The position numbers and the translations under genes are program-made. The notes under the pieces were generated by a model that searched no databases, was not told the DNA's origin, and saw only the letters and a program-made list of their open reading frames with translations. A stretch of 64,000 nucleotides of DNA from Methylosinus sp. Ce-a6. GTDB lineage: Bacteria; Pseudomonadota; Alphaproteobacteria; Rhizobiales; Beijerinckiaceae. Below, in pieces: positions 8,498 through 17,567 of the stretch. The stretch covers positions 1 through 64,000 of the forward strand of contig NZ_BGJX01000019.1 in assembly GCF_009811655.1 (NCBI RefSeq), given 5' to 3'. Every line of letters begins with the position of its first letter. Position 1 is the stretch's first letter.

Positions 8498-9505
8498 ATG
8501 GCCGTGAGAGTGGCGATCAACGGATTCGGGCGCATTGGACGCAATATCCTTCGCTATATCGTCGAGAGCGGCCGCGCCGACCTCGAGGTGGTGACGATCA
8601 ACGATCTCGGCTCCGTCGAGACCAACGCTCATCTGCTGCGCTATGATTCCGTGCATGGCCGCTTTCCGCGCGAGGTGAAGGTCGAGGGCGATTCGATCGA
8701 CGTCGGTCATGGGCCGATCAAGGTCACGGCGATCAGGAATCCGGCCGAGCTGCCTTATAAGGAGCTCGGAATCGACATCGCGCTCGAATGCACGGGGCTG
8801 TTCACCGCGCGCGACAAGGCGAAAGCGCTGCTCGACGCCGGCGCGAAGCGCGTGCTCGTGTCCGCTCCCTCCGAGGGCGCCGACATCACCGTCGTCTATG
8901 GCGTCAATGAGGACAAGATCACCAAGGAGCATCTCGTCGTCTCCAACGCCTCCTGCACCACCAATTGCCTCGCCCCGGTCGCCAAGGTTCTGAACGAGGC
9001 GATCGGCATAGAGCGCGGCTTCATGACGACGATCCACTCTTATACGGGCGACCAGCCGACGCTGGACACGTTCCACAAGGATCTCTACCGCGCCCGCGCC
9101 GCGGCGCTCTCCATGATCCCGACCTCGACCGGCGCGGCCAAGGCGGTCGGCCTCGTGCTGCCGGAGCTGAAAGGCAAGCTCGACGGCGCCGCGATCCGCG
9201 TGCCGACGCCCAATGTCTCGGCCGTCGACCTCACATTCGTGGCGAAGCGCGCGACGACCAAGGAGGAGATCAACGCCGCCGTGATCGCCGCCGCCGAAGG
9301 CCCGTTGAAGGGCATTCTCGGCTACACCGACGACAAGAATGTCTCCATCGATTTCAACCACGATCCGCGCTCCTCGACCTTCCATCTCGATCAGACCAAG
9401 GTCATCGACGGAAGCTTCGTGCGCATCCTCTCCTGGTACGACAATGAATGGGGCTTCTCCGGCCGCATGACCGATGTCGCGGCGACGATCGGAAAATTGA
9501 TTTGA
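8498..9505 (+). CDS. gap: Glyceraldehyde-3-phosphate dehydrogenase, type I
   Basis: The 335-residue product converts glyceraldehyde 3-phosphate to 1,3-bisphosphoglycerate in the cytoplasm. The Rossmann entry [10 protein letters not shown] is at residues 6-15. The catalytic motif [12 protein letters not shown] lies near residue 150, with the nucleophilic cysteine first. [12 protein letters not shown] closes the catalytic domain. I chose the ATG at 8498 because GAAGGGAG lies upstream and the family begins [10 protein letters not shown]; the frame continues back to 8447 without support. pgk follows about 0.7 kb downstream, so this is the usual gap-pgk pair interrupted by two small genes. Confidence 0.97.
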   Translation: MAVRVAINGFGRIGRNILRYIVESGRADLEVVTINDLGSVETNAHLLRYDSVHGRFPREVKVEGDSIDVGHGPIKVTAIRNPAELPYKELGIDIALECTGLFTARDKAKALLDAGAKRVLVSAPSEGADITVVYGVNEDKITKEHLVVSNASCTTNCLAPVAKVLNEAIGIERGFMTTIHSYTGDQPTLDTFHKDLYRARAAALSMIPTSTGAAKAVGLVLPELKGKLDGAAIRVPTPNVSAVDLTFVAKRATTKEEINAAVIAAAEGPLKGILGYTDDKNVSIDFNHDPRSSTFHLDQTKVIDGSFVRILSWYDNEWGFSGRMTDVAATIGKLI

Positions 9506-9520
9506 AGGTGATGGAGATTC

Positions 9521-9844
9521 ATGATGGGTGACGAGCGCGAACAACCGGAGAAGCACGAAGGAGTGGTGTCGATCTCGGCCGATGACGAACTCGTTCACAT
9601 GGCGCAAACCATCGATCATGCCTTTCCGAATCTGAAGTGCCTGCGTTGTGGAAGTGAAAGCTTTTTCTTGGCGGGGCCTATAATCTATGTAACCCAGTTT
9701 CAGAAAGAGAAGCAGAAACACGACTTGGGTCATGGAGGCTTCGACATCAAAGTGTTCGATCTTGTTTGCCGACGTTGTGGCATGATCGAGCGACATGCCT
9801 GGAAAATTCTCGAAAATGCCGCCAAGCCGATCAAAGTGGACTGA
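9521..9844 (+). CDS. Hypothetical zinc-ribbon protein
   Basis: The 107-residue product contains two CxxC pairs, CLRCG near residue 34 and CRRCG near residue 83, spaced as in a zinc ribbon or rubredoxin-like knuckle. The segment between is hydrophobic and beta-rich. I do not recognise the family. It starts 15 bases after gap with GGTGATGGAG before the ATG and ends two bases before the next small gene. Base composition is visibly more AT-rich than gap and pgk, and codon choice is looser, so recent acquisition into a conserved gene pair is likely. Confidence 0.65.
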   Translation: MMGDEREQPEKHEGVVSISADDELVHMAQTIDHAFPNLKCLRCGSESFFLAGPIIYVTQFQKEKQKHDLGHGGFDIKVFDLVCRRCGMIERHAWKILENAAKPIKVD

Positions 9845-9845
9845 T

Positions 9846-10208
9846 ATGATGGCCGACATAGTTCCTTTCGATTCGAACAGGTATAAATTAGGCGGCAGCG
9901 GAGATGGACCGGAGGATCCCATGCTCGAACAGCGAGTTGCGCGCCTCGAGTCCGACTTGTCGGAAGTCAAAGCGATGCTCAAGGACATCGGGAAAGAGCT
10001 GATCGAAATCAAGATCGGCGTCACTAAGCTCGATGGCAAGTTCGAAAAAATCGATGGCCGTTTCGTCGGCCTCGAAGGTAGGCTCGGAGGCCTAGACACG
10101 CGAATTTCTGGCCTCCCGGCCACATGGACGATTCTCGGCATCGTCTTCACCACCTGGGCGCTCGGCTCGGGAATTCTGATCTTCGCCATGAACTTCTTGA
10201 AGAGGTGA
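9846..10208 (+). CDS. Coiled-coil protein with C-terminal membrane anchor
   Basis: This 120-residue product has an acidic/basic heptad region (about residues 27-85, beginning [19 protein letters not shown]) and a single hydrophobic segment near 95-114 ending NFLKR. That is a tail-anchored layout similar to small XhlA-like or stomatin-associated coiled-coil proteins, though I cannot name the family. The start ATG at 9846 (or 9849) lies right after the previous stop codon, so translational coupling with the zinc-ribbon gene is expected. Base composition is AT-richer than the flanking glycolytic genes. It ends two bases before pgk. Confidence 0.65.
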   Translation: MMADIVPFDSNRYKLGGSGDGPEDPMLEQRVARLESDLSEVKAMLKDIGKELIEIKIGVTKLDGKFEKIDGRFVGLEGRLGGLDTRISGLPATWTILGIVFTTWALGSGILIFAMNFLKR

Positions 10209-10209
10209 C

Positions 10210-11406
10210 ATGACCTCCTCCTTCAAAACGCTCGACTCCGCAGACCTCGAAGGAAAGCGCGTCCTGTTGCGCGTGGACCTCAATGTGCCGACCGAGAATG
10301 GCGTCGTCACCGACAAGACACGCATCGAGCGCGTTCTGCCGACGATCGAGGATATTTCGAAGAAGGGCGGCAAGGTGATCCTTCTCGCCCATTTCGGCCG
10401 CCCCAAGGGCGAGCGCAAGGACGAGGATTCGCTGAAAGTCGTCGTCGGCGCGATCGAGGAGCTGACGAAGCGCAAAATCGCCTTCGCCGATGACTGCGTC
10501 GGCGATGTCGCGCGCGCGGCGATCGCGCAACTGAAGAATGGCGATGTTCTGCTGCTCGAGAACACGCGCTTTCACAAGGGCGAGGAGAAGAACGATCCGG
10601 CCTTCGCCGCCGAGCTCGCAAAGCTCGGCGACGTCTATGTCAATGACGCCTTCTCCGCCGCGCATCGCGCTCATGCTTCGACGGAAGGGCTGGCGCATCT
10701 TCTGCCGGCTTACGCCGGCCGCACCATGCAGGCGGAGCTGCAGGCTCTTTCCGAGGCGCTGGAGAATCCCGCGCGTCCCGTCATGGCGATCGTCGGCGGC
10801 GCGAAAATCTCCACCAAATTGGAGCTGCTCGGCAATCTGATCCGTAAGGTCGATATTCTCGTCATCGGCGGCGGCATGGCCAACACTTTCCTCGCCGCAG
10901 AGGGCAAGCCCGTCGGCAAATCGCTGTGCGAGCATGATCTTCTCGACAAGGCGCGCGCCATTCTCGCCGAGGCGACATCGTCCAATTGCGAGATCGTGCT
11001 GCCGGTCGACGCCACTGTGGCGCAGAAATTCGAGGCCCACGCGCCCTCGCATATCGTCGCGATCGAGCATGTCGGCGAGAGCGACATGATCCTCGACGTC
11101 GGGCCGAAGAGCATCGCCCATGTCGAGAGCCTGCTCGCGAGAGCCAAGACGCTCGTCTGGAACGGGCCGCTCGGCGCTTTCGAGCTGCCGCCCTTCGACG
11201 AAGGCACCAACGCCGTCGCGCAGACGGCCGCGCGGCTGACGGTGGAAGGCAGGCTGCTCTCGGTCGCCGGCGGCGGCGATACGGTCGCCGCGCTCAATCA
11301 GGCCCATGCGGCGCAGGAGTTCAGCTATCTCTCGACCGCCGGCGGCGCCTTCCTCGAATGGCTCGAGGGCAAGGAGCTGCCGGGCGTCGCCGCGCTGATG
11401 AAATAA
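10210..11406 (+). CDS. pgk: Phosphoglycerate kinase
   Basis: The 398-residue monomeric enzyme transfers phosphate between 1,3-bisphosphoglycerate and ADP. The signature [14 protein letters not shown] is at residues 18-31. [23 protein letters not shown] and [14 protein letters not shown] line the substrate cleft. The ADP site has VGGAKISTK (about 196) and GGGDTVAAL (about 356). Length is typical. The ATG lies two bases after the membrane-anchored coiled-coil gene, and the set from gap onward is probably one transcript. Confidence 0.97.
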   Translation: MTSSFKTLDSADLEGKRVLLRVDLNVPTENGVVTDKTRIERVLPTIEDISKKGGKVILLAHFGRPKGERKDEDSLKVVVGAIEELTKRKIAFADDCVGDVARAAIAQLKNGDVLLLENTRFHKGEEKNDPAFAAELAKLGDVYVNDAFSAAHRAHASTEGLAHLLPAYAGRTMQAELQALSEALENPARPVMAIVGGAKISTKLELLGNLIRKVDILVIGGGMANTFLAAEGKPVGKSLCEHDLLDKARAILAEATSSNCEIVLPVDATVAQKFEAHAPSHIVAIEHVGESDMILDVGPKSIAHVESLLARAKTLVWNGPLGAFELPPFDEGTNAVAQTAARLTVEGRLLSVAGGGDTVAALNQAHAAQEFSYLSTAGGAFLEWLEGKELPGVAALMK

Positions 11407-11418
11407 ACAACCGCGACC

Positions 11419-11499
11419 GTCATTGCGAGGAGCGGAGCGACGAAGCAATCCAGAGCCCGCCCTGCGGCTGAAGGATTGCTTCGCTTCGCTCGCGATGAC
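11419..11499. repeat. 80-base imperfect palindrome (GTCATTGCGAGG family), copy 1
   Basis: The repeat runs from GTCATTGCGAGGAGCG to CGCTCGCGATGAC, with an inner pair GAAGCAATCC and GGATTGCTTC around a GC-rich loop. Closely similar copies lie at 24908-24987 and 31054-31135. Here it fills the gap between the convergent ends of pgk and nasA and could act as a bidirectional terminator or mRNA-end stabiliser. This type of palindrome is widespread in proteobacterial genomes. Confidence 0.9.
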
Positions 11500-11506
11500 G
11501 GCCGAA

Positions 11507-14191
11507 TTATTCTTCGCAGCAGGCGCGCGCCGCCGCTATGGCGCGCTTCAGCTCCGGAATGCAGGAGCCGCAATTCGTGCCGGCGCGAAGCCGCGCGCCG
11601 ATCTCGGCGACGCTGCGCGCGCCATTGGCGATGGCCTTGTCGATCGCCTTGGCGCCGACGCCGAAACAGGCGCAGACGATCGCGCCATCCTCCTCCGCCC
11701 CGTCGGCCGCGCGACCGGAGAGCAGAGCCTTGCGCTCCTCGATCGTCAGCCACTCCTTCTCGAACAGCGCCGTCGCCTGGTCGAAAGCGGCGCGCGCATC
11801 CTGTCGTCCGACGAAGAGGCACAGATCGACGCGCTGCTCCGCAAAACGCGCGGCGCGATAGACGCCTCGCGCCTCGTCGAAATAATCCGCCGCGTCAGCG
11901 CGATCGCCGAGCGCGGCCACATAGTCGCGCCACAGCTCGAGCCCGGCGTTCGAGGCGAATAAGAGCCCATGGCCGTGGGCGAGGGCGACTTTCGTCGCGA
12001 GCTCGGCGAAGGGCGGCCGCAGCGCCGCGCGCGAGAGCAGGAAGCCGTGCGATTTGAACGAAACCGCGTCGATGCGAGCCGGCGTCGCCTTGGCCTCGGG
12101 CTGGCCGGAATGCGGATCGGTGACGGCGGCGACGAGCGCGCCGACCCGCGCGAGGGAGGCGGTCTCGTCGCTCCAATGGATCGGCGCGAACAGTTCGCCG
12201 CGCCGCTGGCGCTCGGTGACGGCGACGGCGAGCAGACATTCGCCGTGGCGCGTGGAGACGCGCGCGAAACCGCCGTCGACGAGGCCGGCGGCGGCGGCGT
12301 CCGCCGGATGAATCTCGACGAAGGGCGAGGGCAGATGTCGCGCAAGACGCGGGCTCTTTCCGGTGCGCGTCATCGTGTGCCACTGGTCGCGTATGCGCCC
12401 GGTGTTGAGACGAAACGGAAAGGCGGCGGATGTCGCGGCTTTCAGCGCGGGACGCTCGGGCGCGACGAAGCGCGCCTTGCCGTCGGCGGTGAAAAAGCTC
12501 CCCTCCGCGAAAAAGCGCTCGCGACCCTTCGTCTCGCCGGCGCGAATGGGCCAGAATGTCGGACGCAATGCGTCATAGGCTTCGCCCGAAAGCTCTGCGA
12601 GCCCGCCTATGTCGAAGCTGCGCGCGCCGTCATTCTCGAAAGCGGAGAGCGCGGCGTGCTCGCGAAACACATCGGCGGCGGAGCGAAAGCGGAAGGCCTC
12701 GCCGAACCCCATGCGCGCCGCGACCTCGCCGACGATGCGCCAATCGGGCTCGGCCTCGCCGGGCGAAGGGAGAAAAGCGCGCTGGCGCGAGATGCGCCGC
12801 TCGGAATTGGTGACCGTTCCCGATTTCTCGCCCCAGGCCTGCGCCGGCAACAGCACATGCGCGCCGGCATTTATCGTATCGTTCGAAAGAACATTGTCCG
12901 AGACGACGAAGAGGTCGAGCCTCGAGAGCGCGGCGCGCGCTTCGTCCGCCTGCGGAAGCGAGACGGCGGGATTCGTCCCCATCACCCACAGCGCCTTGAT
13001 CTCGCCGCGCCCGATCGCCTCGAACATCTGCACGGCCTTGAGCCCTTCGCGCGTCGCAATGCGCGGCGCGTTCCAGAAACGCCGGACGCGATCGACCTCG
13101 GCCTCCGAAAAGCCCATATGCGCGGCGAGCTGATTGGCGAGTCCGCCGACCTCGCGCCCGCCCATGGCGTTGGGCTGGCCGGTGAGCGAGAAGGGCGCGG
13201 CTCCCGGCTCGCCGATGCGCCCCGTCGCGAGATGACAATGGACGATCGCATCGACCTTGTCGGTCCCCTGCGCCGATTGATTGACGCCCTGCGAGAAGGC
13301 GGTGACGGTTTTCGGCGTCGCGGCGAAGAGCTCGAAGAAAGCGGCGACGTCGACCTCTCGCAGCCCGGCGGCGGCGGCTGTGGCGGCGATCGTCGGCGCA
13401 ATGGCGCGCGCGGCGGCGAGCGTTTGGGCGAAGCCTTCCGTATGGCGCATGACGTAATCGTCGCGGACCGCGCCATTGGCGACGAGATGGACGAGCAGGC
13501 CGCAAAACAGCGCGACATCGCCGCCGGGCGCGATCGGCAGAAACAGATCGGCCTCTTCCGCCGTCGCCGTGCGGCGCGGATCGATGACGACGAGCTTCGC
13601 GCCGCGCTCTTGCTTGTTGCGCAGAATGCGCTGGAACAATATCGGATGACACCAGGCCGCATTGGAGCCGACGAGCACGATGAGATCGGCGAGGTCGAGA
13701 TCCTCATAGCATCCCGGCACGACGTCGGCGCCGAAAGCGCGCTTATGGCCGGCGACCGTCGAGGCCATGCAGAGCCGCGAATTGGTGTCGACATTGGGCG
13801 AGCCGATGAAGCCCTTGAGGAGCTTGTTGGCCGCGTAATAATCCTCCGTCAGCAATTGACCGGAGAGATAGAAGGCGACCGCCTGCGGCCCATGCGCGTC
13901 GATCACGCGCCGAAAGCCTTTGGCGACTTCGGAAAGCGCTTCATCCCAACTGGCGCGACGCAGTTGCGCGCCGTCGCGGAGCATCGGGTGGAGCAGCCGC
14001 CCCTCGAGCGACAGCGTCTCGTTCAACGCCGAGCCTTTGGAGCACAGACGTCCGAAATTCGCCGGATGCCGCGGGTCGCCGGCGATCGTCGCGCCGCCCG
14101 ATCCGTCCGGCGTCGCCAGCACGCCGCAGCCGACGCCACAATAGGGGCATGTGGTCGCGACGGCTGCGCTGCGCGGATCGAACCTCTGCAT
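11507..14191 (-). CDS. nasA: Assimilatory nitrate reductase, molybdopterin subunit with C-terminal [2Fe-2S] domain
   Basis: The 894-residue cytoplasmic enzyme reduces nitrate to nitrite. The N-terminus binds a [4Fe-4S] cluster (CPYCGVGC, then LCSKG). The molybdopterin oxidoreductase domain covers roughly residues 60-530 and the dinucleotide-binding domain about 640-760. The C-terminal 60 residues form a BFD-like [2Fe-2S] domain: CACFGVG with GTNCGSCIPELK. This domain is expected to accept electrons from the flavoprotein encoded just upstream. The ATG at 14191 overlaps the previous stop as TGATG, so translation is coupled; an upstream extension to 14368 has no support. It is the last gene of the nitrate operon, ending near a palindromic repeat. 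Confidence 0.95.
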   Translation of the reverse strand: MQRFDPRSAAVATTCPYCGVGCGVLATPDGSGGATIAGDPRHPANFGRLCSKGSALNETLSLEGRLLHPMLRDGAQLRRASWDEALSEVAKGFRRVIDAHGPQAVAFYLSGQLLTEDYYAANKLLKGFIGSPNVDTNSRLCMASTVAGHKRAFGADVVPGCYEDLDLADLIVLVGSNAAWCHPILFQRILRNKQERGAKLVVIDPRRTATAEEADLFLPIAPGGDVALFCGLLVHLVANGAVRDDYVMRHTEGFAQTLAAARAIAPTIAATAAAAGLREVDVAAFFELFAATPKTVTAFSQGVNQSAQGTDKVDAIVHCHLATGRIGEPGAAPFSLTGQPNAMGGREVGGLANQLAAHMGFSEAEVDRVRRFWNAPRIATREGLKAVQMFEAIGRGEIKALWVMGTNPAVSLPQADEARAALSRLDLFVVSDNVLSNDTINAGAHVLLPAQAWGEKSGTVTNSERRISRQRAFLPSPGEAEPDWRIVGEVAARMGFGEAFRFRSAADVFREHAALSAFENDGARSFDIGGLAELSGEAYDALRPTFWPIRAGETKGRERFFAEGSFFTADGKARFVAPERPALKAATSAAFPFRLNTGRIRDQWHTMTRTGKSPRLARHLPSPFVEIHPADAAAAGLVDGGFARVSTRHGECLLAVAVTERQRRGELFAPIHWSDETASLARVGALVAAVTDPHSGQPEAKATPARIDAVSFKSHGFLLSRAALRPPFAELATKVALAHGHGLLFASNAGLELWRDYVAALGDRADAADYFDEARGVYRAARFAEQRVDLCLFVGRQDARAAFDQATALFEKEWLTIEERKALLSGRAADGAEEDGAIVCACFGVGAKAIDKAIANGARSVAEIGARLRAGTNCGSCIPELKRAIAAARACCEE

Positions 14192-15816
14192 CAATAGACG
14201 TCCTGTCGATAACGGCCGTTCCGCTTCAATTCCGCGACGAAGGCGACCGCTTCGTCGGTGGAGCGCGCGCCATATTGCGCGACGATATCGACGAGCGCGC
14301 GCTCGACATCCTTCGCCATGCGCTTGGCGTCGCCGCAGACATAGAGATGCGCGCCATCGGCGAGCCAAGCGAAGAGATCGCGGCCGACCTCGCGCATTCG
14401 GTCCTGCACATAGAATTTCTCCGCGCCGTCGCGCGACCAGGCGAGCGACAGGCGCGTGAGCAGGCCGGAGGATTTCATCGCATTGAGCTCATCCGCATAG
14501 AAGAAGTCGCAATCGCTGCGCTGATGGCCGAAGAACAGCCAGTTGCGGCCTTTGGCCCCGATCGCCGCGCGCTCGTGGAGAAAGGCGCGGAAAGGCGCGA
14601 CGCCGGTGCCGGGGCCGATCATGATGATCGGCGCGTTCGGATCTTCCGGCAGCGAGAAGCCGTGCGAAGCCTGCACATAGACCCTCGCCGGCGCGCCTGC
14701 CTCCATGCGCTCGGCGAGAAAGGTCGATGCGACGCCCTTGCGCAAGCGCTTGCCGATCACATAGCGCACCGTATCGACGGTGAGCGACACGCGCCCCGCC
14801 GCGGATTTGGGCGAGGAGGAGATGGAATAGAGGCGCGGCTGCAGGGGATCGAGCGCCTCGACGAAAGCTTCCGCATGAGGGCGAACGCCCGAAAATTTCA
14901 TCAATGCGGCGAGCACGTCGAGATCGGCTGCGTCCTTGTCCGGGTCTTCGCCCTGGGCCAGCGCGCGCGCTTTGGCGCGCGCTTCGCCGCCGGTGACGAA
15001 GGAGATGAGCTCGAAGAGCCGATCCGACGCAGGCGCGAGCGAGCGATCGTCACGCAAGGCGTCGCGCAGGGGCTTGCCATTCACCGGCGTCATCGGCGAG
15101 GCCCCGATCATGGCGATGATCTGATCGACGAGGCCGAGATCATTGCGCGCGAACACGCCGAGCGAATCGCCGACCGAATAATCCAGTCCGCTGCCCGAAA
15201 GATCGAATTCGATGTGCCAGGTCTCTTTTTCGGACGAAGGCTTGTTCAGCCGCCGCCGCGACAAAAATTTCGCCTCGACCGGATTGTCGCGCGAGCGTCC
15301 GGGAGCGACGGCCGGATGCGAGCCCGAAGGCTCGCGGTCCGAAGTCGCGATCGCACCGCGACCCTTCGGGCTGGCATCCTGGCCGGACGGCGCGGCCTCC
15401 AGCTCCTCCGCGAGCGATTTCAACATGCGCGCCGTCTCCTTGCCGCCGGGCGCGCAGAGATTGAGCCGCTGCTCCTTGCGGGCGAACAGCGCCTCCGCAT
15501 AATTGTGGCAATCATAGCCGCATTGGCCGCAGTCCTGCTGCGCCATTGCGGCCATCATGCGCCGCCGCAGCGGACGATCGTCGGCGAGCTTCATGCGTTC
15601 CTGCAACGGCAGCGTCGGATCATGCCAAGGCGCGGCGCCGTCGTCGCACTCGCCGGCGATCGCCGCATTCTCGGCGGGGGACAGCGCGACGACGCCGGCG
15701 TCGTCCATGGACATCAGCCCGGCGAAGAAGCCGTTGAGCCAGGCGCGTTGCTCATCGGAAAAAGGCGCCGTGGGCGGGATGAGCTCTAGCTGCTGCGGCC
15801 GTGTGATCTCTGTCAC
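14191..15816 (-). CDS. CysJ-like FAD/NADPH flavoprotein with N-terminal Fe-S motif, likely electron donor to nitrate reduction
   Basis: This 541-residue protein has the FAD and NADPH domains of CysJ/cytochrome P450 reductase: RLYSISSSP binds FAD, GPGTGVAPFRAFL begins the nucleotide domain, and YVCGDAKRMAKDVERAL ends it. The FMN flavodoxin domain is absent. Instead the first 140 residues contain DCGQCGYDC and a later Cys (NLCAPGG), a pattern like a [4Fe-4S]-binding FeS domain. NADPH to FAD to Fe-S to the NasA C-terminal [2Fe-2S] domain is the inferred route. It overlaps nirA by four bases (ATGA) and nasA by one. Annotations as sulfite reductase subunit are possible, but the operon points to nitrate. 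Confidence 0.85.
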   Translation of the reverse strand: MTEITRPQQLELIPPTAPFSDEQRAWLNGFFAGLMSMDDAGVVALSPAENAAIAGECDDGAAPWHDPTLPLQERMKLADDRPLRRRMMAAMAQQDCGQCGYDCHNYAEALFARKEQRLNLCAPGGKETARMLKSLAEELEAAPSGQDASPKGRGAIATSDREPSGSHPAVAPGRSRDNPVEAKFLSRRRLNKPSSEKETWHIEFDLSGSGLDYSVGDSLGVFARNDLGLVDQIIAMIGASPMTPVNGKPLRDALRDDRSLAPASDRLFELISFVTGGEARAKARALAQGEDPDKDAADLDVLAALMKFSGVRPHAEAFVEALDPLQPRLYSISSSPKSAAGRVSLTVDTVRYVIGKRLRKGVASTFLAERMEAGAPARVYVQASHGFSLPEDPNAPIIMIGPGTGVAPFRAFLHERAAIGAKGRNWLFFGHQRSDCDFFYADELNAMKSSGLLTRLSLAWSRDGAEKFYVQDRMREVGRDLFAWLADGAHLYVCGDAKRMAKDVERALVDIVAQYGARSTDEAVAFVAELKRNGRYRQDVY

Positions 15817-17567
15817 CTTTCCGTCTCCGCGATCAATCGTCTCAAGGAGTCCGTGTCGTGACGCCGCGTGAAGGCGGCGAAACTCTCTTCGCCTGTCGCA
15901 CGATGCGCGAGATAGGCGCGCAATAGGCTCTCCACCTTGCGCGGCGCGTCCTGCGCCGTGACATTCTCGAATAGTTCGCGGGCGATGGCGCCCTCGGCGC
16001 CGAAGCCGCCGCCGACGACCATGTGATAGCCTTCGACCGTGTCGCCCTCGTCATTGATCGCGACGCGCGCGCCGACGAGGCCGATATCGCCGATGTAATG
16101 CTGCGCGCAGGAATGACGGCAGCCGGTCAAATGTATGTTGATCGGCGTGTCGATTTCGAATCGCTCCTCGCAATGCGCGGCGATCTCGTCGGCATGTTTC
16201 TTGGTGTCGGCTGCGGCGAAGCGGCAGCCGACATTGCCGGTGCAGGCGACGAGGCCGGCTCGGATCGGCGACGCTTTCGTCGAAAGGCCGAGCGCTTCGA
16301 TTCTCGCGACTGCCTCTTCGACGCGCGCGTCGGGAACGCCGGATATCAGTAGATTCTGCCAAACGGTCAATCTTATGTCGCCGTCGCCGAAAACGCGCGC
16401 GATTTCCGCGAGGCCATGGACGTCATCGCTCGTCGATCGCCCGAGCCTCAGCGCGACGCCGAGCCAATTTCTGCTCGGCTGCTTTTGTCGATGCGCGCCG
16501 ATATGCGCGAGCCTGTCGAAGCTCGGTCGAGGCGCCACAGCCGCTGCGGGCGCGCGCGTCAGGACGCGGCCGAGCCTTTCTTCGACGAGCCTCAAAAATT
16601 TGTCGAAGCCCAATCGGTCGAGCACATATTTCAGCCGCGCCTGCGCGCGATCGGTGCGGTCGCCGGTCTCGATGAAGACGCGCAATATGGCGTCCGCGAC
16701 ATCGACCGCCTCGTCCGGCGAAACGATGACGCCCGTATCGCGCGCGAGATCTTTATGCCCGGTGATTCCGCCGAGCGCGAGACGGAAATAGATTCCGGGC
16801 GCGAGGCCATGTCCGTCCGCGATTTCCACGGCCTGAAAGGCGACGTCATTCGTATCCTCGAGCACTGCGATGCGGCCGCCGCCGTCGAAAGCGATGTTGA
16901 ATTTGCGTGGCAGGCCGGACAGCGAGCGGTCGTTGAGAATATGAAAATGCAGCGCGCGCGCGAGCGGACGCGTGTCGATGAGCTCTTGGGGATCGATTCC
17001 GGCGGTCGGCGTTCCGGTGATGTTGCGAATATTGTCGGCGCCGGCGCCGCGCGTCCACAGGCCGAGACTTTGCACGCCCTCGATCATGGCGACGGCGTTC
17101 TTCGGCTCGATCTCGCGAATCTGGAGATTGGCGCGCGTGGTGACATGCAGATAGCCGCCGCCGAGACGATCGGCGAGATCGGCGAGGCCGGCGAATTGCC
17201 AATGGGTGAGAATTCCATTCGGTATGCGCAGGCGGCACATGTAGGAGGATTGCGCCGGCGCGACATAGAACAGTCCATGATAACGCCAGCGAAAATTATC
17301 GGCCGGCGTCGGCGGCTCATTGCGCTTCGCTTGAGCCGCGAGGCGCGCATAGGCGTCGAAAGGATGCTGTTCGCGCTTGATCTTTTCTTGATCGTTGAGC
17401 TTGCCGCCGTGCGCGACGGCGCGATCCTGCGCCTCCATATGGATGGCGTCCGGGCCGATCGGCGTCGCTTTCGTCGGCGTCGCGCCGCGGGTTTCGCGCG
17501 ACGCTTTGAAGCCGGAGGCGAAGCCTTCGAGATAGCGCTTTTGTTCCGGAGTGAAATCGCCGGCCAT
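15813..17567 (-). CDS. nirA: Ferredoxin-type nitrite/sulfite reductase (siroheme)
   Basis: The 584-residue protein reduces nitrite to ammonium with a coupled siroheme-[4Fe-4S] centre. Two ferredoxin-like half-domains and two catalytic halves are visible. The cluster cysteines are CTGNVGC (Cys-x5-Cys) and GCRHSC (Cys-x3-Cys), with the usual TK after the first pair. Two NNR-type arginine regions for siroheme lie earlier (LQIREIEPKNA and LTVWQNLLI). The ATG at 17567 overlaps the stop of the FAD reductase gene; the frame upstream to 17621 lies inside that gene. A nitrate operon context favours nitrite over sulfite as substrate. Confidence 0.93.
   Translation of the reverse strand: MAGDFTPEQKRYLEGFASGFKASRETRGATPTKATPIGPDAIHMEAQDRAVAHGGKLNDQEKIKREQHPFDAYARLAAQAKRNEPPTPADNFRWRYHGLFYVAPAQSSYMCRLRIPNGILTHWQFAGLADLADRLGGGYLHVTTRANLQIREIEPKNAVAMIEGVQSLGLWTRGAGADNIRNITGTPTAGIDPQELIDTRPLARALHFHILNDRSLSGLPRKFNIAFDGGGRIAVLEDTNDVAFQAVEIADGHGLAPGIYFRLALGGITGHKDLARDTGVIVSPDEAVDVADAILRVFIETGDRTDRAQARLKYVLDRLGFDKFLRLVEERLGRVLTRAPAAAVAPRPSFDRLAHIGAHRQKQPSRNWLGVALRLGRSTSDDVHGLAEIARVFGDGDIRLTVWQNLLISGVPDARVEEAVARIEALGLSTKASPIRAGLVACTGNVGCRFAAADTKKHADEIAAHCEERFEIDTPINIHLTGCRHSCAQHYIGDIGLVGARVAINDEGDTVEGYHMVVGGGFGAEGAIARELFENVTAQDAPRKVESLLRAYLAHRATGEESFAAFTRRHDTDSLRRLIAETER

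Noticed and set aside
8252-10189. A 645-codon frame on the minus strand
   Set aside because: It lies opposite gap and the two small genes, has no recognisable domain or ribosome site, and gap is certain.
11969-14197. A 742-codon frame on the plus strand
   Set aside because: It is the mirror of nasA, whose metal- and cofactor-binding motifs are unmistakable.
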